Shown here: positions 36,544 through 47,689 of the stretch, piece by piece
Layout: the number at the start of each line of letters is the position of its first letter
How positions within the stretch are numbered: the first letter of the stretch is position 1
From: Lumbricus rubellus
Taxonomy: Eukaryota > Annelida > Clitellata > Crassiclitellata > Lumbricidae
Direction of reading: 5' to 3'
NCBI GenBank assembly: GCA_945859605.1
Contig: OX243815.1
Location: 21,265,311 to 21,329,310, forward strand
Length of the DNA stretch: 64,000 nt
Position numbers and translations under genes: made by a program
Notes under the pieces: model-generated
The model's database searches: none
Told to the model about the DNA's origin: nothing
What the model saw: the letters and a program-made list of their open reading frames with translations, nothing else

Positions 36544-37747
36544 TGTAGCACTATACTGGCAGAAATAGGACTTCCTACGATAGTCTTTACTGACAGCCTA
36601 ATACTTTAATAATGACTATGAATATCGAGAACTTGGATTACATTACATCAAGGTTTTTTACTGCAATTCTAGCAAACATCATGACAAAAGGCAACTTGTA
36701 GATTTTTGTGAATATATTAAAATAAAGTTAAGTTAGATTATATACAAAATTCACAATTCCTATACTACCTACAGTGGCATTCTTATATTAAAATATATTA
36801 TTTTGAAGTCTTATCTGCTTCTTCAGATAGATCTTCTCTTGTGTTTGACTGGTTATTCTCCACGGACAGTTCAGACACGGAAGACGGAGATGCTGGATGG
36901 CATAGGCTATGTAGATTCGCACCAGTAGTCGCTACTTCACCGACGACACAGACGTTGACTTGACGATTGTCTCGACCAAGACGTTGACTTGACGGCTGTC
37001 AAGTTGTTGCTCGCAGAGTTAACTTGCCGTAGATAACAGTTCGAATACAGGGATATCCAGCATAAATTTAGCTGGATGAAACCTGCCTTTATTCCGAATG
37101 TTACGTATGAAAGTTTAAACCGTACTCGACGATGTGTAATTTTCTAAGTCCTTCCAAACAACGGTGAAGACTTGGTGAAGACGAATAACAGTACTCCTTC
37201 TTCCAAATTCAACAGTCACAGTTCATAGTCCGCAGCTCAACCGATCGCTACTACTTTCCAAGCAACGCACAACGACCTTCAACTAGTCGTTACAAATACA
37301 ACCACTCGACTCACGCAGTCGAACGAAGTGTCCGCAATGGGTATAACAACCCAACTACACTTGACGACTACGACAACTCGAAGTCCTCCTGATTCGATCT
37401 AGACGACTCGAATCTTCTCGCCACGACCCTATACGATCCGGTCTCCACAACTCCAAACCTTCTTCCGTTGGCCTTCTTCCTCCAACTCCCTCATCCAACG
37501 GTTCTTTTTTAAAGACGCCAACCTTTAATCTCATTTGTTGTCATCCTCGTTGTTGCTAAGCGACGTCGCATTACGTCAGGGTAGCTTACGTCACGTCCAC
37601 CTTCAGCGTCATGAATTAATTAAGTTTTATATATAGCCACTGAATTAACTAATGCCACTGGTAATTATCTGTCTTATACTAGGTACCTATAATTGTGTAA
37701 TTAAAATAAATAGACAATAGTTAATTTGATAAAATGTACACGCTACA
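36544..37747 (-). repeat. LTR 2 (1204 bp), shared by both units
   Basis: Same sequence and length as LTR 1. It serves as 5' LTR of the left unit and 3' LTR of the right one, and has no target duplication of its own. Confidence 0.95.
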
Positions 37748-38363
37748 TATAAGCCCTTCACCAAAAAGTCTGTTTACAGGCTTTTACAACCTTACCTAAT
37801 TATCAAATTCACTTTGTCTTAAACTTACTGAACTTCTTACTTATTAACAAACAACATATAACATCATATTATTTTACATTAGCTACTTATTATACATTTC
37901 CAACTTACCCACTTACTGTGTAATTCCCCTACTGAGATAGTCGGATATTACATTATCACATCTCTTTATATAGTGGATCTTATGAGTAATTTTTCAGAGC
38001 TGGACCAATTCATGACCAATGACTATGGCATCTTCCAATACTCCCTCTCTCATATTTTTAATCCTTTGTTGTCTGTTGATTAGTCTTCTGTCTGCTAACC
38101 ATTATCATCTAATAACTCACCTACATATTTATTTACACAGGCCACTTGGAAATTAATCCTAAGTGCACTTTTCTAACTCATCGGTTAATAACTTCTAAAC
38201 TAACCATCCTAATAACAGCATTGACAGCTCTCTGTACTGTCATTCCTTAAATTATCTTATACTTCTAAACTCCTCTCACAATAATACTTAACTCTAAAAT
38301 ATTTATATTTTACAACTCATTAGCTTAATTAATTTCTCTATTTACATCTTCATTAATCACAAT

Positions 38364-41090
38364 CTACCACTTCTGTAATGGGTTACCCCACTTATCAAGT
38401 TCAAGGCCATGCCTTTTATTGCTTTCCTTTGATCCTTTAGATTTCTTCCTCCTCCATCGCAGTGTATCCTGATCTTCATAATCTTCACACACAGCAATTT
38501 CTACAGGTTTCATCTCACTGTAGTTACTACTATCATTCTTCTTCATATCTATTCTATTTTTAGAGCATGACCATTCTCCTTTATTCCATGGTCTCTGTCT
38601 CCAATTATCGGTGTTCACATTAGAAATCCTTTCCTTTCCATTATTCAGGATTCTAATTGATCTATTGTCTCGGATTTTCTTATTCCAAAATTTGCTATTT
38701 TCACCTACATCATTACTTGTACTTCTATCGTTTTCACAATCCTGTCTCCAATTAGACTTATTGGATCTCCCATAGATTCGTCTATCACTGTGATTAGACC
38801 TTCTATCACATTGTCTATGATTTTGGTCAACACCAAATTCTTTGCATCTATCCCACCCTCTATTTCTCCTAGTCACACTGAAATTCTCCTTATTTTCTTC
38901 ACACAGCAATTTTTTCCTCTTTATAAACTGGACCTTATTTGTCTCAATAGGCTTTTTAGTCCAGTTGTCTAACATTTCACAATGTCTCCGCAACGTTTCA
39001 TCCTTGCCCTGCAATTCTTGGATTTCCTTTGGAGTTATCTCCAGTCTTGGTAATTCTAATATCTCTGCTGGTGTGTATTTACTAATCTTCTTACTTTCAG
39101 ACTTAGTCTCAACTACTGCTACTATCTCTTGATCAGGTCTCTTAATATGCCTCATTGTAGCATCACCATTTGATTCTAAGTGTATGTCTTCATGTGTGCC
39201 TCTCTTTGCCACAAAATACTCAATTCCTTTGACTCTCCCAATTATGACAGGCTTAACTGGGTTCTCAATAACAATTGCTTCAACCTCACCTTTATAAACA
39301 TCACTTTCTATGCTTATTTTGGCAGTTGGGAATGTGAGTGCTTTTCCATCTACTTGTACACACTGTATTTCTCTACCAGTTAGGTTCGAGTCATCAACTA
39401 GTGACCTTTTGACTAGACAACAGGATGAACCTGTGTCAAATAAACACTCAACTCTATGGCCATTCACTGTAACTTTGTAATCTGAAGCATCTCCATTCAG
39501 ATTTAAATATTTCTGATCACTATTGGTTACGATGGCGCATGCAGCCACCTGCACCGACATCATTTCTTCTACCCTTTGCTCAATCCTTTCCTCAGCTGGT
39601 CTTGGTTCTTGCACATTTGTTTCGCCCACTTTTTTATCAGAGCTGTTCTCAACTATCTGTATAGCTGCCACAGTATGTTTAACAACCCCTTTATCTCTAT
39701 TATGACAATTGCTTGATTTATGACCTGATCTGCCGCATATCCAACAATTAATCTTATGTTCTTGGTTCTGTTCTCTCTCCCTGCTGAACATTCCACTGTT
39801 ATTCTTACTATAATTTACTTCTCTATGATTTGTCATTTCGGGTTTACCTCTATTTGCATACCCTGTGTGTCTTTCTTTAGAGCTATCCTCTGTGTGTTCC
39901 TCATGTTGCTTATCATGGTGGAATTTTATATTTGGCTTTATGCTTGGTTCAGAATATTTATAACCATGTGCTTCAATATATGCTTCGGCGCAATCGGTCA
40001 TTTCTTTAAGAGTCAGTTTTCCTCTCTCTTTCAAGAACATTCTCAGCTCATTTGAACATGTCAGGAAAAATTGATCTCTTAATAGCAAATCTTCCAACCC
40101 CTCGTAAGTTTTATCAAAACCCGCTTGTGATAACCACTGTTCAAGATAACGCTTCATTCTCTCAATAAAGTTCATTGGGGATTCACCCGCTTCTATCTTA
40201 CAAGATTTAAATTTTCCGCGGTACCCACCTTCAGTCAAGAGAAATCTTTTCAGCAGTTGCTCCTTGAGAATGTTATAGTCCTGTGCCTCTACAGCAGAAA
40301 GTCTTTGGTACACCTGAAGCGATTTACCTTCGATATGACGGGCTAATACTATCGCCCAATCCTCTTGTGGTATTTCGTAAGCGGTGCATGTTCTTTCGAA
40401 TCGGAGTAAATACGCATCCAAACAATCTTTTTGCTCGTCAAAAATTGGAAATTTTAGATCTCTGACACTTTTCGCTCTGCTTCCACTATTGACTTCGTTA
40501 TCGCCCACTAGCGAAAACGTGCCAGTATTTATACTCCCTTGTCGGAGGTCAGCATCTCGTTTCGCCTGAATTTCTTTCACCCTCACCTCGGCCTCAATCT
40601 TTTTCAGATCGAGCTCCATCTGTCGACGATTCTGGTCAGCTTCATATTCTCTTTTGGCAGCCTCCTCTTCTGCGCGTCGTTTACTTAAATTCTCTTCAAA
40701 TTCTCTCTTTTCCCGATTTTCCTGTATTTCAGCTTCTCTTTTTGCCTTATTCTCCTCTGCTTCGAATTCTCTCCTAGCAGCTTCCGCTTCTAATTCTCGT
40801 TTCAATTTATTCTCCTGAATTTCTGCTTCTCTCCTTGCCTTATTCTCCTCCGCTACCATCCTAGCAGCTCCCGCTTCTAATTCTCTTTTCAATTTATTCT
40901 CCTGAATTTCTGCTTCTCTCCTAGCAGCCTCTGCTTCAAGCAATTCTCGCTCTTTTCTTTCTTCTCTTTCTCTGGCCCTATCTTGACGAAGTTCCGCCTG
41001 TCGGTCAGTTACGAACTGTTTAAGAACGTCCCCATCAAGACCCATCTCTCGCCCAATCTGGAGCCACTGCGTATAGTCACTTACAGACAT
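38364..41090 (-). CDS. Gag-protease protein of the LTR element, copy 2
   Basis: 908 residues. By eye it is identical to copy 1 except residue 69, which is Arg here. Arg matches the repeated KLKREL pattern next to it, so Gly in copy 1 is the likely derived state. Both frames are intact, which argues for recent activity. The domain layout is as for copy 1. Confidence 0.9.
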   Translation of the reverse strand: MSVSDYTQWLQIGREMGLDGDVLKQFVTDRQAELRQDRAREREERKERELLEAEAARREAEIQENKLKRELEAGAARMVAEENKARREAEIQENKLKRELEAEAARREFEAEENKAKREAEIQENREKREFEENLSKRRAEEEAAKREYEADQNRRQMELDLKKIEAEVRVKEIQAKRDADLRQGSINTGTFSLVGDNEVNSGSRAKSVRDLKFPIFDEQKDCLDAYLLRFERTCTAYEIPQEDWAIVLARHIEGKSLQVYQRLSAVEAQDYNILKEQLLKRFLLTEGGYRGKFKSCKIEAGESPMNFIERMKRYLEQWLSQAGFDKTYEGLEDLLLRDQFFLTCSNELRMFLKERGKLTLKEMTDCAEAYIEAHGYKYSEPSIKPNIKFHHDKQHEEHTEDSSKERHTGYANRGKPEMTNHREVNYSKNNSGMFSREREQNQEHKINCWICGRSGHKSSNCHNRDKGVVKHTVAAIQIVENSSDKKVGETNVQEPRPAEERIEQRVEEMMSVQVAACAIVTNSDQKYLNLNGDASDYKVTVNGHRVECLFDTGSSCCLVKRSLVDDSNLTGREIQCVQVDGKALTFPTAKISIESDVYKGEVEAIVIENPVKPVIIGRVKGIEYFVAKRGTHEDIHLESNGDATMRHIKRPDQEIVAVVETKSESKKISKYTPAEILELPRLEITPKEIQELQGKDETLRRHCEMLDNWTKKPIETNKVQFIKRKKLLCEENKENFSVTRRNRGWDRCKEFGVDQNHRQCDRRSNHSDRRIYGRSNKSNWRQDCENDRSTSNDVGENSKFWNKKIRDNRSIRILNNGKERISNVNTDNWRQRPWNKGEWSCSKNRIDMKKNDSSNYSEMKPVEIAVCEDYEDQDTLRWRRKKSKGSKESNKRHGLELDKWGNPLQKW

Positions 41091-41434
41091 TCTACTGTAT
41101 TACTTAATGAGTAGTCTCTCTAAGCAAATAGCCTGGCGCTACAGAAGTTTTTAACTTCACAAAATATCACAAATGCAATTTCTAAAATGTTTAAACAAAT
41201 TGCTACCTCTTGATAACTATGTAGTCTTGGTTTATGCTAAACATTAAATATGACTGACGTCATTTGTAAAAGTTCTAATCGCACTCAACGAGATACGAAT
41301 TCATTTTGCCGGTAACTTAAATCAATTGTCTCTAATTAAAAATGTTCACAAGTCTACAGCCTTAGTTTACGTCTAGATGATAGTCCTTGATAAATATAAT
41401 TTCTCAAGAATCCCGTACGAGCCAATCCCAATTG

Positions 41435-43425
41435 TGTAGCACTATACTGGCAGAAATAGGACTTCCTACGATAGTCTTTACTGACAGCCTAATACTTTAA
41501 TAATGACTATTTATTTATTTTATTTATTTATTTAGAGAATTTATATAGCGCCTCTTCAAGAAATCTACTCAGAGGCGCTCTCTGCGCTAACTAGCCGAAG
41601 TGATGTTAAATGTCATAACAACAAGAAAATTTCATCATATAGCAAAATAAGTCACAGTGAGCCGGAAACAGTCTTCAGTGGCGATCCCTCGCAGACACGT
41701 AGAATCATCCAGCAGAATCCCGTCGACAGCCTTTAGATGGTGTGAAAGTTCAGAGTCTGGTACAGGTTGCGTTAATAGAGTAGAGCGGCGACAGGTGACA
41801 GGGCTCGAAAACACGAAACGCTGACGAAACTGAAGCCTCTCGCTGGTAGAAGATGACGCGCGTGACCGTCTTATCGTCGGGCACAAGGATTGCACAGTCG
41901 AAGGCATCTGTCGCTTGTCGGTCGGTAGTTTTGAACGCCACGAGAGACAACATCCGATCGAGTTAACTCCACTGACCTGCGTGAACCATTCTTCGGCGAT
42001 ATGTAAACACCAGACAACAGCGGTGAAGGCGCACGGTCTTGACGGTTGAGCTCGACCGTGTTCATTAAGATGGCGTCTAACGGTCAACACGTGGGCGACA
42101 CAAGACGATTTGCGAACAAAATCCTTTCCAACGCAAAATCCTTGACAAACCCGACGAATAAGTTCAGTACACGAACCTAGAACCAGTAAACTCCAACGTT
42201 TGTGAAATTACTGCGCGAATTCTGCATAAAGTTGAAATAATCCATCGAAATGACGGAGTGGCGTAATAAACAACCAATATGGCCGCTGACCTGCGCATAA
42301 TATCGAGAACTTGGATTACATTACATCAAGGTTTTTTACTGCAATTCTAGCAAACATCATGACAAAAGGCAACTTGTAGATTTTTGTGAATATATTAAAA
42401 TAAAGTTAAGTTAGATTATATACAAAATTCACAATTCCTATACTACCTACAGTGGCATTCTTATATTAAAATATATTATTTTGAAGTCTTATCTGCTTCT
42501 TCAGATAGATCTTCTCTTGTGTTTGACTGGTTATTCTCCACGGACAGTTCAGACACGGAAGACGGAGATGCTGGATGGCATAGGCTATGTAGATTCGCAC
42601 CAGTAGTCGCTACTTCACCGACGACACAGACGTTGACTTGACGATTGTCTCGACCAAGACGTTGACTTGACGGCTGTCAAGTTGTTGCTCGCAGAGTTAA
42701 CTTGCCGTAGATAACAGTTCGAATACAGGGATATCCAGCATAAATTTAGCTGGATGAAACCTGCCTTTATTCCGAATGTTACGTATGAAAGTTTAAACCG
42801 TACTCGACGATGTGTAATTTTCTAAGTCCTTCCAAACAACGGTGAAGACTTGGTGAAGACGAATAACAGTACTCCTTCTTCCAAATTCAACAGTCACAGT
42901 TCATAGTCCGCAGCTCAACCGATCGCTACTACTTTCCAAGCAACGCACAACGACCTTCAACTAGTCGTTACAAATACAACCACTCGACTCACGCAGTCGA
43001 ACGAAGTGTCCGCAATGGGTATAACAACCCAACTACACTTGACGACTACGACAACTCGAAGTCCTCCTGATTCGATCTAGACGACTCGAATCTTCTCGCC
43101 ACGACCCTATACGATCCGGTCTCCACAACTCCAAACCTTCTTCCGTTGGCCTTCTTCCTCCAACTCCCTCATCCAACGGTTCTTTTTTAAAGACGCCAAC
43201 CTTTAATCTCATTTGTTGTCATCCTCGTTGTTGCTAAGCGACGTCGCATTACGTCAGGGTAGCTTACGTCACGTCCACCTTTAGCGTCATGAATTAATTA
43301 AGTTTTATATATAGCCACTGAATTAACTAATGCCACTGGTAATTATCTGTCTTATACTAGGTACCTATAATTGTGTAATTAAAATAAATAGACAATAGTT
43401 AATTTGATAAAATGTACACGCTACA
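41435..43425 (-). repeat. LTR 3, interrupted by a 788-bp insertion
   Basis: The LTR begins and ends as the others but is split at 41510/42299 with loss of one G. It is the 5' LTR of the right unit. CACCTTTAG replaces CACCTTCAG seen in LTRs 1 and 2. Confidence 0.93.
41511..42298 (-). mobile_element. 788-bp retroposon inserted in LTR 3
   Basis: On the minus strand it starts ATGCGCAGGTCAGCGGCCAT then ATTGG, which looks like a YY1-containing promoter. It ends with GAGCGCCTCTGAGTAG, TTGAAGAGGCGC, TATATAAATTCTC and an (AAATA)n tail. Tail and orientation show reverse-transcription insertion. A 151-codon frame (42090-41635) starts ATG but has no recognised domain. The other two LTRs lack the insert, so it came after the array's LTRs were made. 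I see no clear target duplication. Confidence 0.8.
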
Positions 43426-43430
43426 GGCCA

Positions 43431-44100
43431 ATTATATAATAGATTCCATAAATATTATAATGCATGTGCACTCCGAATAACAAGCAACGAGCCATAACGA
43501 CATAATTATACAAAACAACATCTGATTCAACATAATTCTATAAAACAACAACAATGTATTCACGTAGGCCTACTAGTGTTATTTTAAGCAAGAATGACTG
43601 AATTAAGGATGTGAGAGAATCGATTCACTGCTAACAGCTTTGTGAGTTCAGTTGTCGCTAAAAAAAATTCCATCAAACTGCCGCGGAACCCCTAGCCGAC
43701 ATCCACGGAACCTTTGTGTTCCGCGGAACCCAGCCTTGTGTTCCGCGGAACCCCGGTTGAAAATCACCGCCAGTGTATAGGCTAGACTAAAAGAATGAAA
43801 TGTACTTTATGAGTGGCATTACAAAAGTCCATTTTAATGAGAAGCTCCTTTTCGGCATTTCAGAAACTTATTTGTATTATCTGAAATTTATACCTTGATT
43901 ACTACGCTATGTCATGTAGGTTATAGGCCTAAAACTGTTTTGAGACATATTGAATATTCAAAATCGAACAAAGCAGGATCATAATTATAGGCACAAGATT
44001 TTCTATTTGCACGTTTTAAAGAGCACAACTTTTTAAAGAATACAACTTTGCGAGAATGCAGGTTTCGAACTATTCAAGAAATAAACTTGCGAATCTATGA
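43431..44100. other. Spacer with a hAT-like end remnant
   Basis: GTTCCGCGGAACCC is repeated between about 43680 and 43760, and the stretch ends TTGAAAATCACCGCCAGTG at 43771. That is the usual right end of a hAT-type element, but I found no left end. The rest shows nothing. Confidence 0.5.
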
Positions 44101-44824
44101 GAATCAAACAGGGGCGGAAACCTGGTCCGAACTTTGGGGGGGACGGACGAGCGGCTGAAGGACGATCGCTGAAGCGCGAAGCGCCGAGTTGGGAGGGGTG
44201 AAAGAAGGCTGATTTTAACATTTACATCTAAATGTAGCATTTTAGCTGTCATCAACAATATAAAAAATTGATAAATTTTCTCGGTCCCGTTAGAAGTAGT
44301 TCAAACTGCAATTTGTTATTGAACACGATCCGAGTGCAGATTGTATTAGACACCTCTTTTAAAGCTTATATTGTGAATTTATATGATGATGGAATGCGCA
44401 AACATTCAAAGCATTTAAAATAGACACCTCTGTTATGTATTAAATGAACTATATATAAAAGAAAAACATGCAACATACTGAATTTTACTCAAATTCATGA
44501 CTAAATTATTTGCGTTAATTTTTTATATGCAAATTATGTTTATTAGAAAGACTGGAAAGGAAACGGTGATAGAAATGAAAACCTATTCATGTCTATATTA
44601 TTATACCTGCTATCAGAGTATTTCAAAGGAAGTTTCAGAACAGTTTGACTCTTTCTCAACCTTTCGATCTTACCTAGTAAATAACTGCCAATCAGATGAC
44701 AATGGCTTTAAAAAAACTATTTTTAGCTGTGAGGATGCGATTTCACAACTGTCTGGAAGTTTAAATTTGCGCATTTGCTCCCTGATCACGAGACCTGGCT
44801 TGTGATTTGAAATATGTAAAGTAG

Positions 44825-45320
44825 TATCAACGATTTTCGGGTGTCTAAGTACAATTTTTGATTCTCGTACTATCAACAATTTTCGGGTGTCTAAGAACAT
44901 CATTTTTGATTCCAGTATTTTCAACGATTTTCAGGTGTATAAAAGATCATTTTTGGTTTTAGTAATATCAACGATTTCAGTGTGTATAAGGACATCGTTT
45001 TGATTCCAGAATTATTAAGAATTTTCGGGTGTGTAAGGGCATCATTTTGATTCCAGTATTTTCAACGATTTTCGGGTCTGTAAAATTGTAAAAATATAAT
45101 TTTGATTTTGGTGTTATCAACGATTTTGAGTATGTAAGGAAATCATTTTGAAACCTGTATTAATTATCAACGAATTTTTGGTGTGTAAAATTGTAAAAAC
45201 ATAATTTTGATTTTGGTATTATCTACGATTACGAGTGCGTAAGGACATCAATTTGATTCCTGTATTGTCAACGATTTTCAAGTGTGTAAAGACATCATGT
45301 TGATTCCAGTATAATCAGTT
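44825..45320. repeat. Degenerate tandem repeat, unit about 57 bp
   Basis: About nine units of the form TCAACGATTTTCGGGTGT followed by AAGGACATCATTTTGATTC, with many point changes and length changes. No frame runs through it. Confidence 0.8.
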
Positions 45321-45504
45321 TGCTTACCACAGTCTCTATGTCATGTCCTCCTCGATCTTCTCTTTCACCTAAACGTGTAACTGGTTACTCCCTTAATATG
45401 CCCCACTCGCATAATCTGCAGATGATTTGTTGATTGGAACTGGAGTTATCACCAGAATTCTATATAGTTAACTTGTTTGTCGATCATAGTTTAGTTTATA
45501 AATT

Positions 45505-45650
45505 ATTCAACTTGCGAATTAATGCGTACGTTTTTATTGCCTATTACTACTTCGATATATTGTAATGATGTTCTATGTCCCATTGTGTTTTTTCAAGAGG
45601 AATAATATACAAAATACTTACTTAGTAAGTTATCTACTTTCCATATATTA
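45505..45650 (+). pseudogene. LINE 3'-end fragment
   Basis: GCGTACGTTTTTATTGCC, TATTGTAATGATGTTCTATG and TCCCATTGTG match the end of the LINE relic at about 11020-11100 at most positions. Only the 3' non-coding end remains. Confidence 0.65.
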
Positions 45651-46052
45651 TTTTCGATGTTGAACATGACGCTGATTCGAGCCTGAAGGGAAGATGAAAG
45701 AAATGTAGCAGAAGCCCGATATATGACTTTTTGTGACGTTGGGTGTTGGCAAGCTTTTTTTATAATAATTGCCTACATAGTAAAAGAGGTGTCTTATCTA
45801 TACAGTATAATGTTCGCAAACTATCCAACGTGGGACTTAGTAACTTTTGGTTAGTGCCTGGATTGCCCTGGAATTCATATCATTATAAATATTTACTTCA
45901 TCTGCTAACCTTTTTTTCTCCTGAAGATTGTGTACATGTTCTAACGCTTTAACATTGGGGGGGGACAAATGCATGGGCCGTCCCCCCCAACGTCTTCATT
46001 GGGGGGGACCGTCCCCCCTGTCCCCCCCTAGGTTTCCACCAGTGGAATCAAA

Positions 46053-46400
46053 GATGTCAGGTTTTAAAGTTTTCAAGAATGCAACTTTTAACGAATACAA
46101 GTTTGTATTATAGCCTACCTCTAATAGGCCTATGCAGGCTTCGGGCCTTCTGTAATTTATATTTTTATTTGTCATCGCACACCACAGGAACACGTACGTA
46201 GACTCACCAATGCGTTGCACTAAGTTGCTAACTTTGGAATCACGGTGAAGAGACATGTCTGTCATTTGATATCCTCAGCATTGCAACAATGCAAATTCGG
46301 GTCTGGAGGAAGTATGTTTGAGACACCCAACGGCGAAGAAGTCTGCGTCCTCAACAGATGGTTGCAGCTGCCCGTGGGCGGTTGACACGTCACTCGTCCT
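46053..46400. other. Upstream region of the 46.4-kb promoter
   Basis: No frame was recognised. The DNA just before the TATA box is less AT-rich than its surroundings. Confidence 0.35.
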
Positions 46401-46419
46401 GATGCGGTGAGGGATAGCC

Positions 46420-46428
46420 TATATATAG
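46420..46428 (+). promoter_or_regulatory. TATA box
   Basis: TATATATAG sits about 31 bp before CATCTCGTCATCATTCG, a reasonable initiator region, and is followed within 180 bp by a signal-peptide start codon and a splice donor. The order is what supports the call. Confidence 0.55.
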
Positions 46429-46599
46429 TGAGGGCTGAAACCAGAACTTCGCATCTCGTCATCATTCGCTGAGAAGTTCCCAGGAAGCTCTGCTGCTGCT
46501 GCTGTTGCTGCTGCTGCTGTGCTGCTGACGTTGTCGACTTTTCTACAAGAAGACGCTCTCCTCCATTCGTTGATCTTTTCAGACAGGCAACTTGACAAC

Positions 46600-46660
46600 A
46601 TGAACCATTTGTTTCTAGCAGTGCTTCTGGCTGTCTCAGGCGCTATGAGCATCGCCGCAG
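46600..46660 (+). CDS. First coding exon of a secreted or membrane protein
   Basis: ATG at 46600 opens MNHLFLAVLLAVSGAMSIAA, a short polar N-region, a hydrophobic core and small residues near the end: a standard signal peptide. The exon stops at GCAG/GTATTC (46660/46661) in phase 1, the usual phase after a signal-peptide exon. The frame stays open upstream to 46519 but without an ATG. The 5' leader carries CTG repeats (46495-46525). The intron is then entered by a hAT-like MITE at 46766. I could not find exon 2, so the protein is unidentified. Confidence 0.5.
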
Positions 46661-46765
46661 GTATTCTGTGCATTGTGCAAAGTTCTGCAATAGGCTTATG
46701 CTTTTAGATAGCACACAGTGCATTAAGTCGGTGACACGGTGTGCATGCTTTCATGCAAGTAGGCG

Positions 46766-47602
46766 CATGGGCGCCCGCAGAAATTTTTGCAGAGGGGCAA
46801 ATTTTTTTCGATGATCACAGTTTCCGTTATTATTTTAGTAACAAGAGCTTGAAAATGCAAAGCTGGAAATTAAGAGCACGAGTATTTTTCAATGAGGTTT
46901 CTTAATTCAAATGTTTCAGTTTCATTTTGTGTAGGCCTATCAGCTTTAATATGAATAGTTTCCTTAGGCCTAGTGACTAGTCGCTGTCAAGGCGCCCTTG
47001 TAGCGGCATGGCTGCGTTACGGCGCCATAGAAATTGTCATTGTTATTACTTGTTATATTAGTGCGAAGAATTTTTTTTAAAAAGTAGATGTTAAAAGTTG
47101 GTTCCTGAAGCGGCGCTGTAATATTATAAGTCCATTGAATGAACGAATAAGTGAACAAAAATAGGTGCCAGTTTTCAAGGTGCAAGTGTTCCTCTAGCTA
47201 CTTCTATTGATACTTAATTTTGTGCAGTTGTGAAAGGTTGCATGACAGCGAGATTCCAATCAAGTAGGCCATAATCGATAGGCCATAATCGATAGAAAAA
47301 TACTATTTGCAAAGGCGCCTGCGGAGGGTTAAAAGCCAATGGTCATTGTTCCAGCTTTTACTGCCTTTTAGCAAGATGTTGATAATGCAAGGTAGAAAAT
47401 TAAGAGCATGCATGTTTATTTCTACGGAGATTTCTAAACATAGATTTCTGACTTTCACAGTGTACATCATTCATATCATCAGTGCTTTAATGCGAATAAA
47501 TTTGTTAAAAACCGAAAAGTAGTAGGCCTAGTTAGAAAATGAGTTTCAGTTTTCCAGGGGGGGGGCAAGTGCCCCCCTTGCCCCTATGTGCGGGCGCCCA
47601 TG
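46766..47602. mobile_element. 837-bp hAT-like MITE, CATGGGCGCC family copy 3
   Basis: Ends CATGGGCGCCCGCAG and GTGCGGGCGCCCATG, flanked by AGTAGGCG (46758-46765, 47603-47610), a perfect 8-bp duplication. Similar to 16607-17337 over most of its length, with an extra segment around 46970-47050. Confidence 0.93.
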
Positions 47603-47689
47603 AGTAGGCGTGCTTACAATGTAGGCCTATGTAGGCTATGCGCCTTTATTGTATATGCACGTGTGTATGCATATGGAGACTCAGTATTG

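Larger units (their letters stand above)
31653..43425 (-). mobile_element. Tandem gag-only LTR retrotransposon: LTR-gag-LTR-gag-LTR
   Basis: Three LTRs (31653-32856, 36544-37747, 41435-43425) bracket two interiors. The repeat period is exactly 4891 bp. GGCCA flanks the whole array (31648-31652, 43426-43430), a single 5-bp target duplication, with none around the middle LTR. Each interior has one 908-codon gag/protease frame and about 690 bp between its stop codon and the LTR. There is no reverse transcriptase, RNase H or integrase. The few differences seen include one base in the gag frame (35995 versus 40886) and one in the third LTR (CACCTTTAG versus CACCTTCAG), so the array is young. Confidence 0.92.
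44109..46044. mobile_element. 1.9-kb hAT-like element with internal tandem repeats
   Basis: CAGGGGCGGAAACCTGG at the left and CCTAGGTTTCCACCAGTG at the right are imperfect inverted ends. GAATCAAA flanks both (44101-44108, 46045-46052), a perfect 8-bp duplication. Opposed G/C runs lie inside both ends. The interior holds a degenerate tandem array and a LINE 3' fragment, and no transposase. Confidence 0.8.

Noticed and set aside
46519..46599. Upstream extension of the signal-peptide frame to 46519
   Set aside because: The codon at 46519 is GTG, not ATG, and the upstream part is the CTG-rich leader. The ATG at 46600 gives a standard signal peptide.
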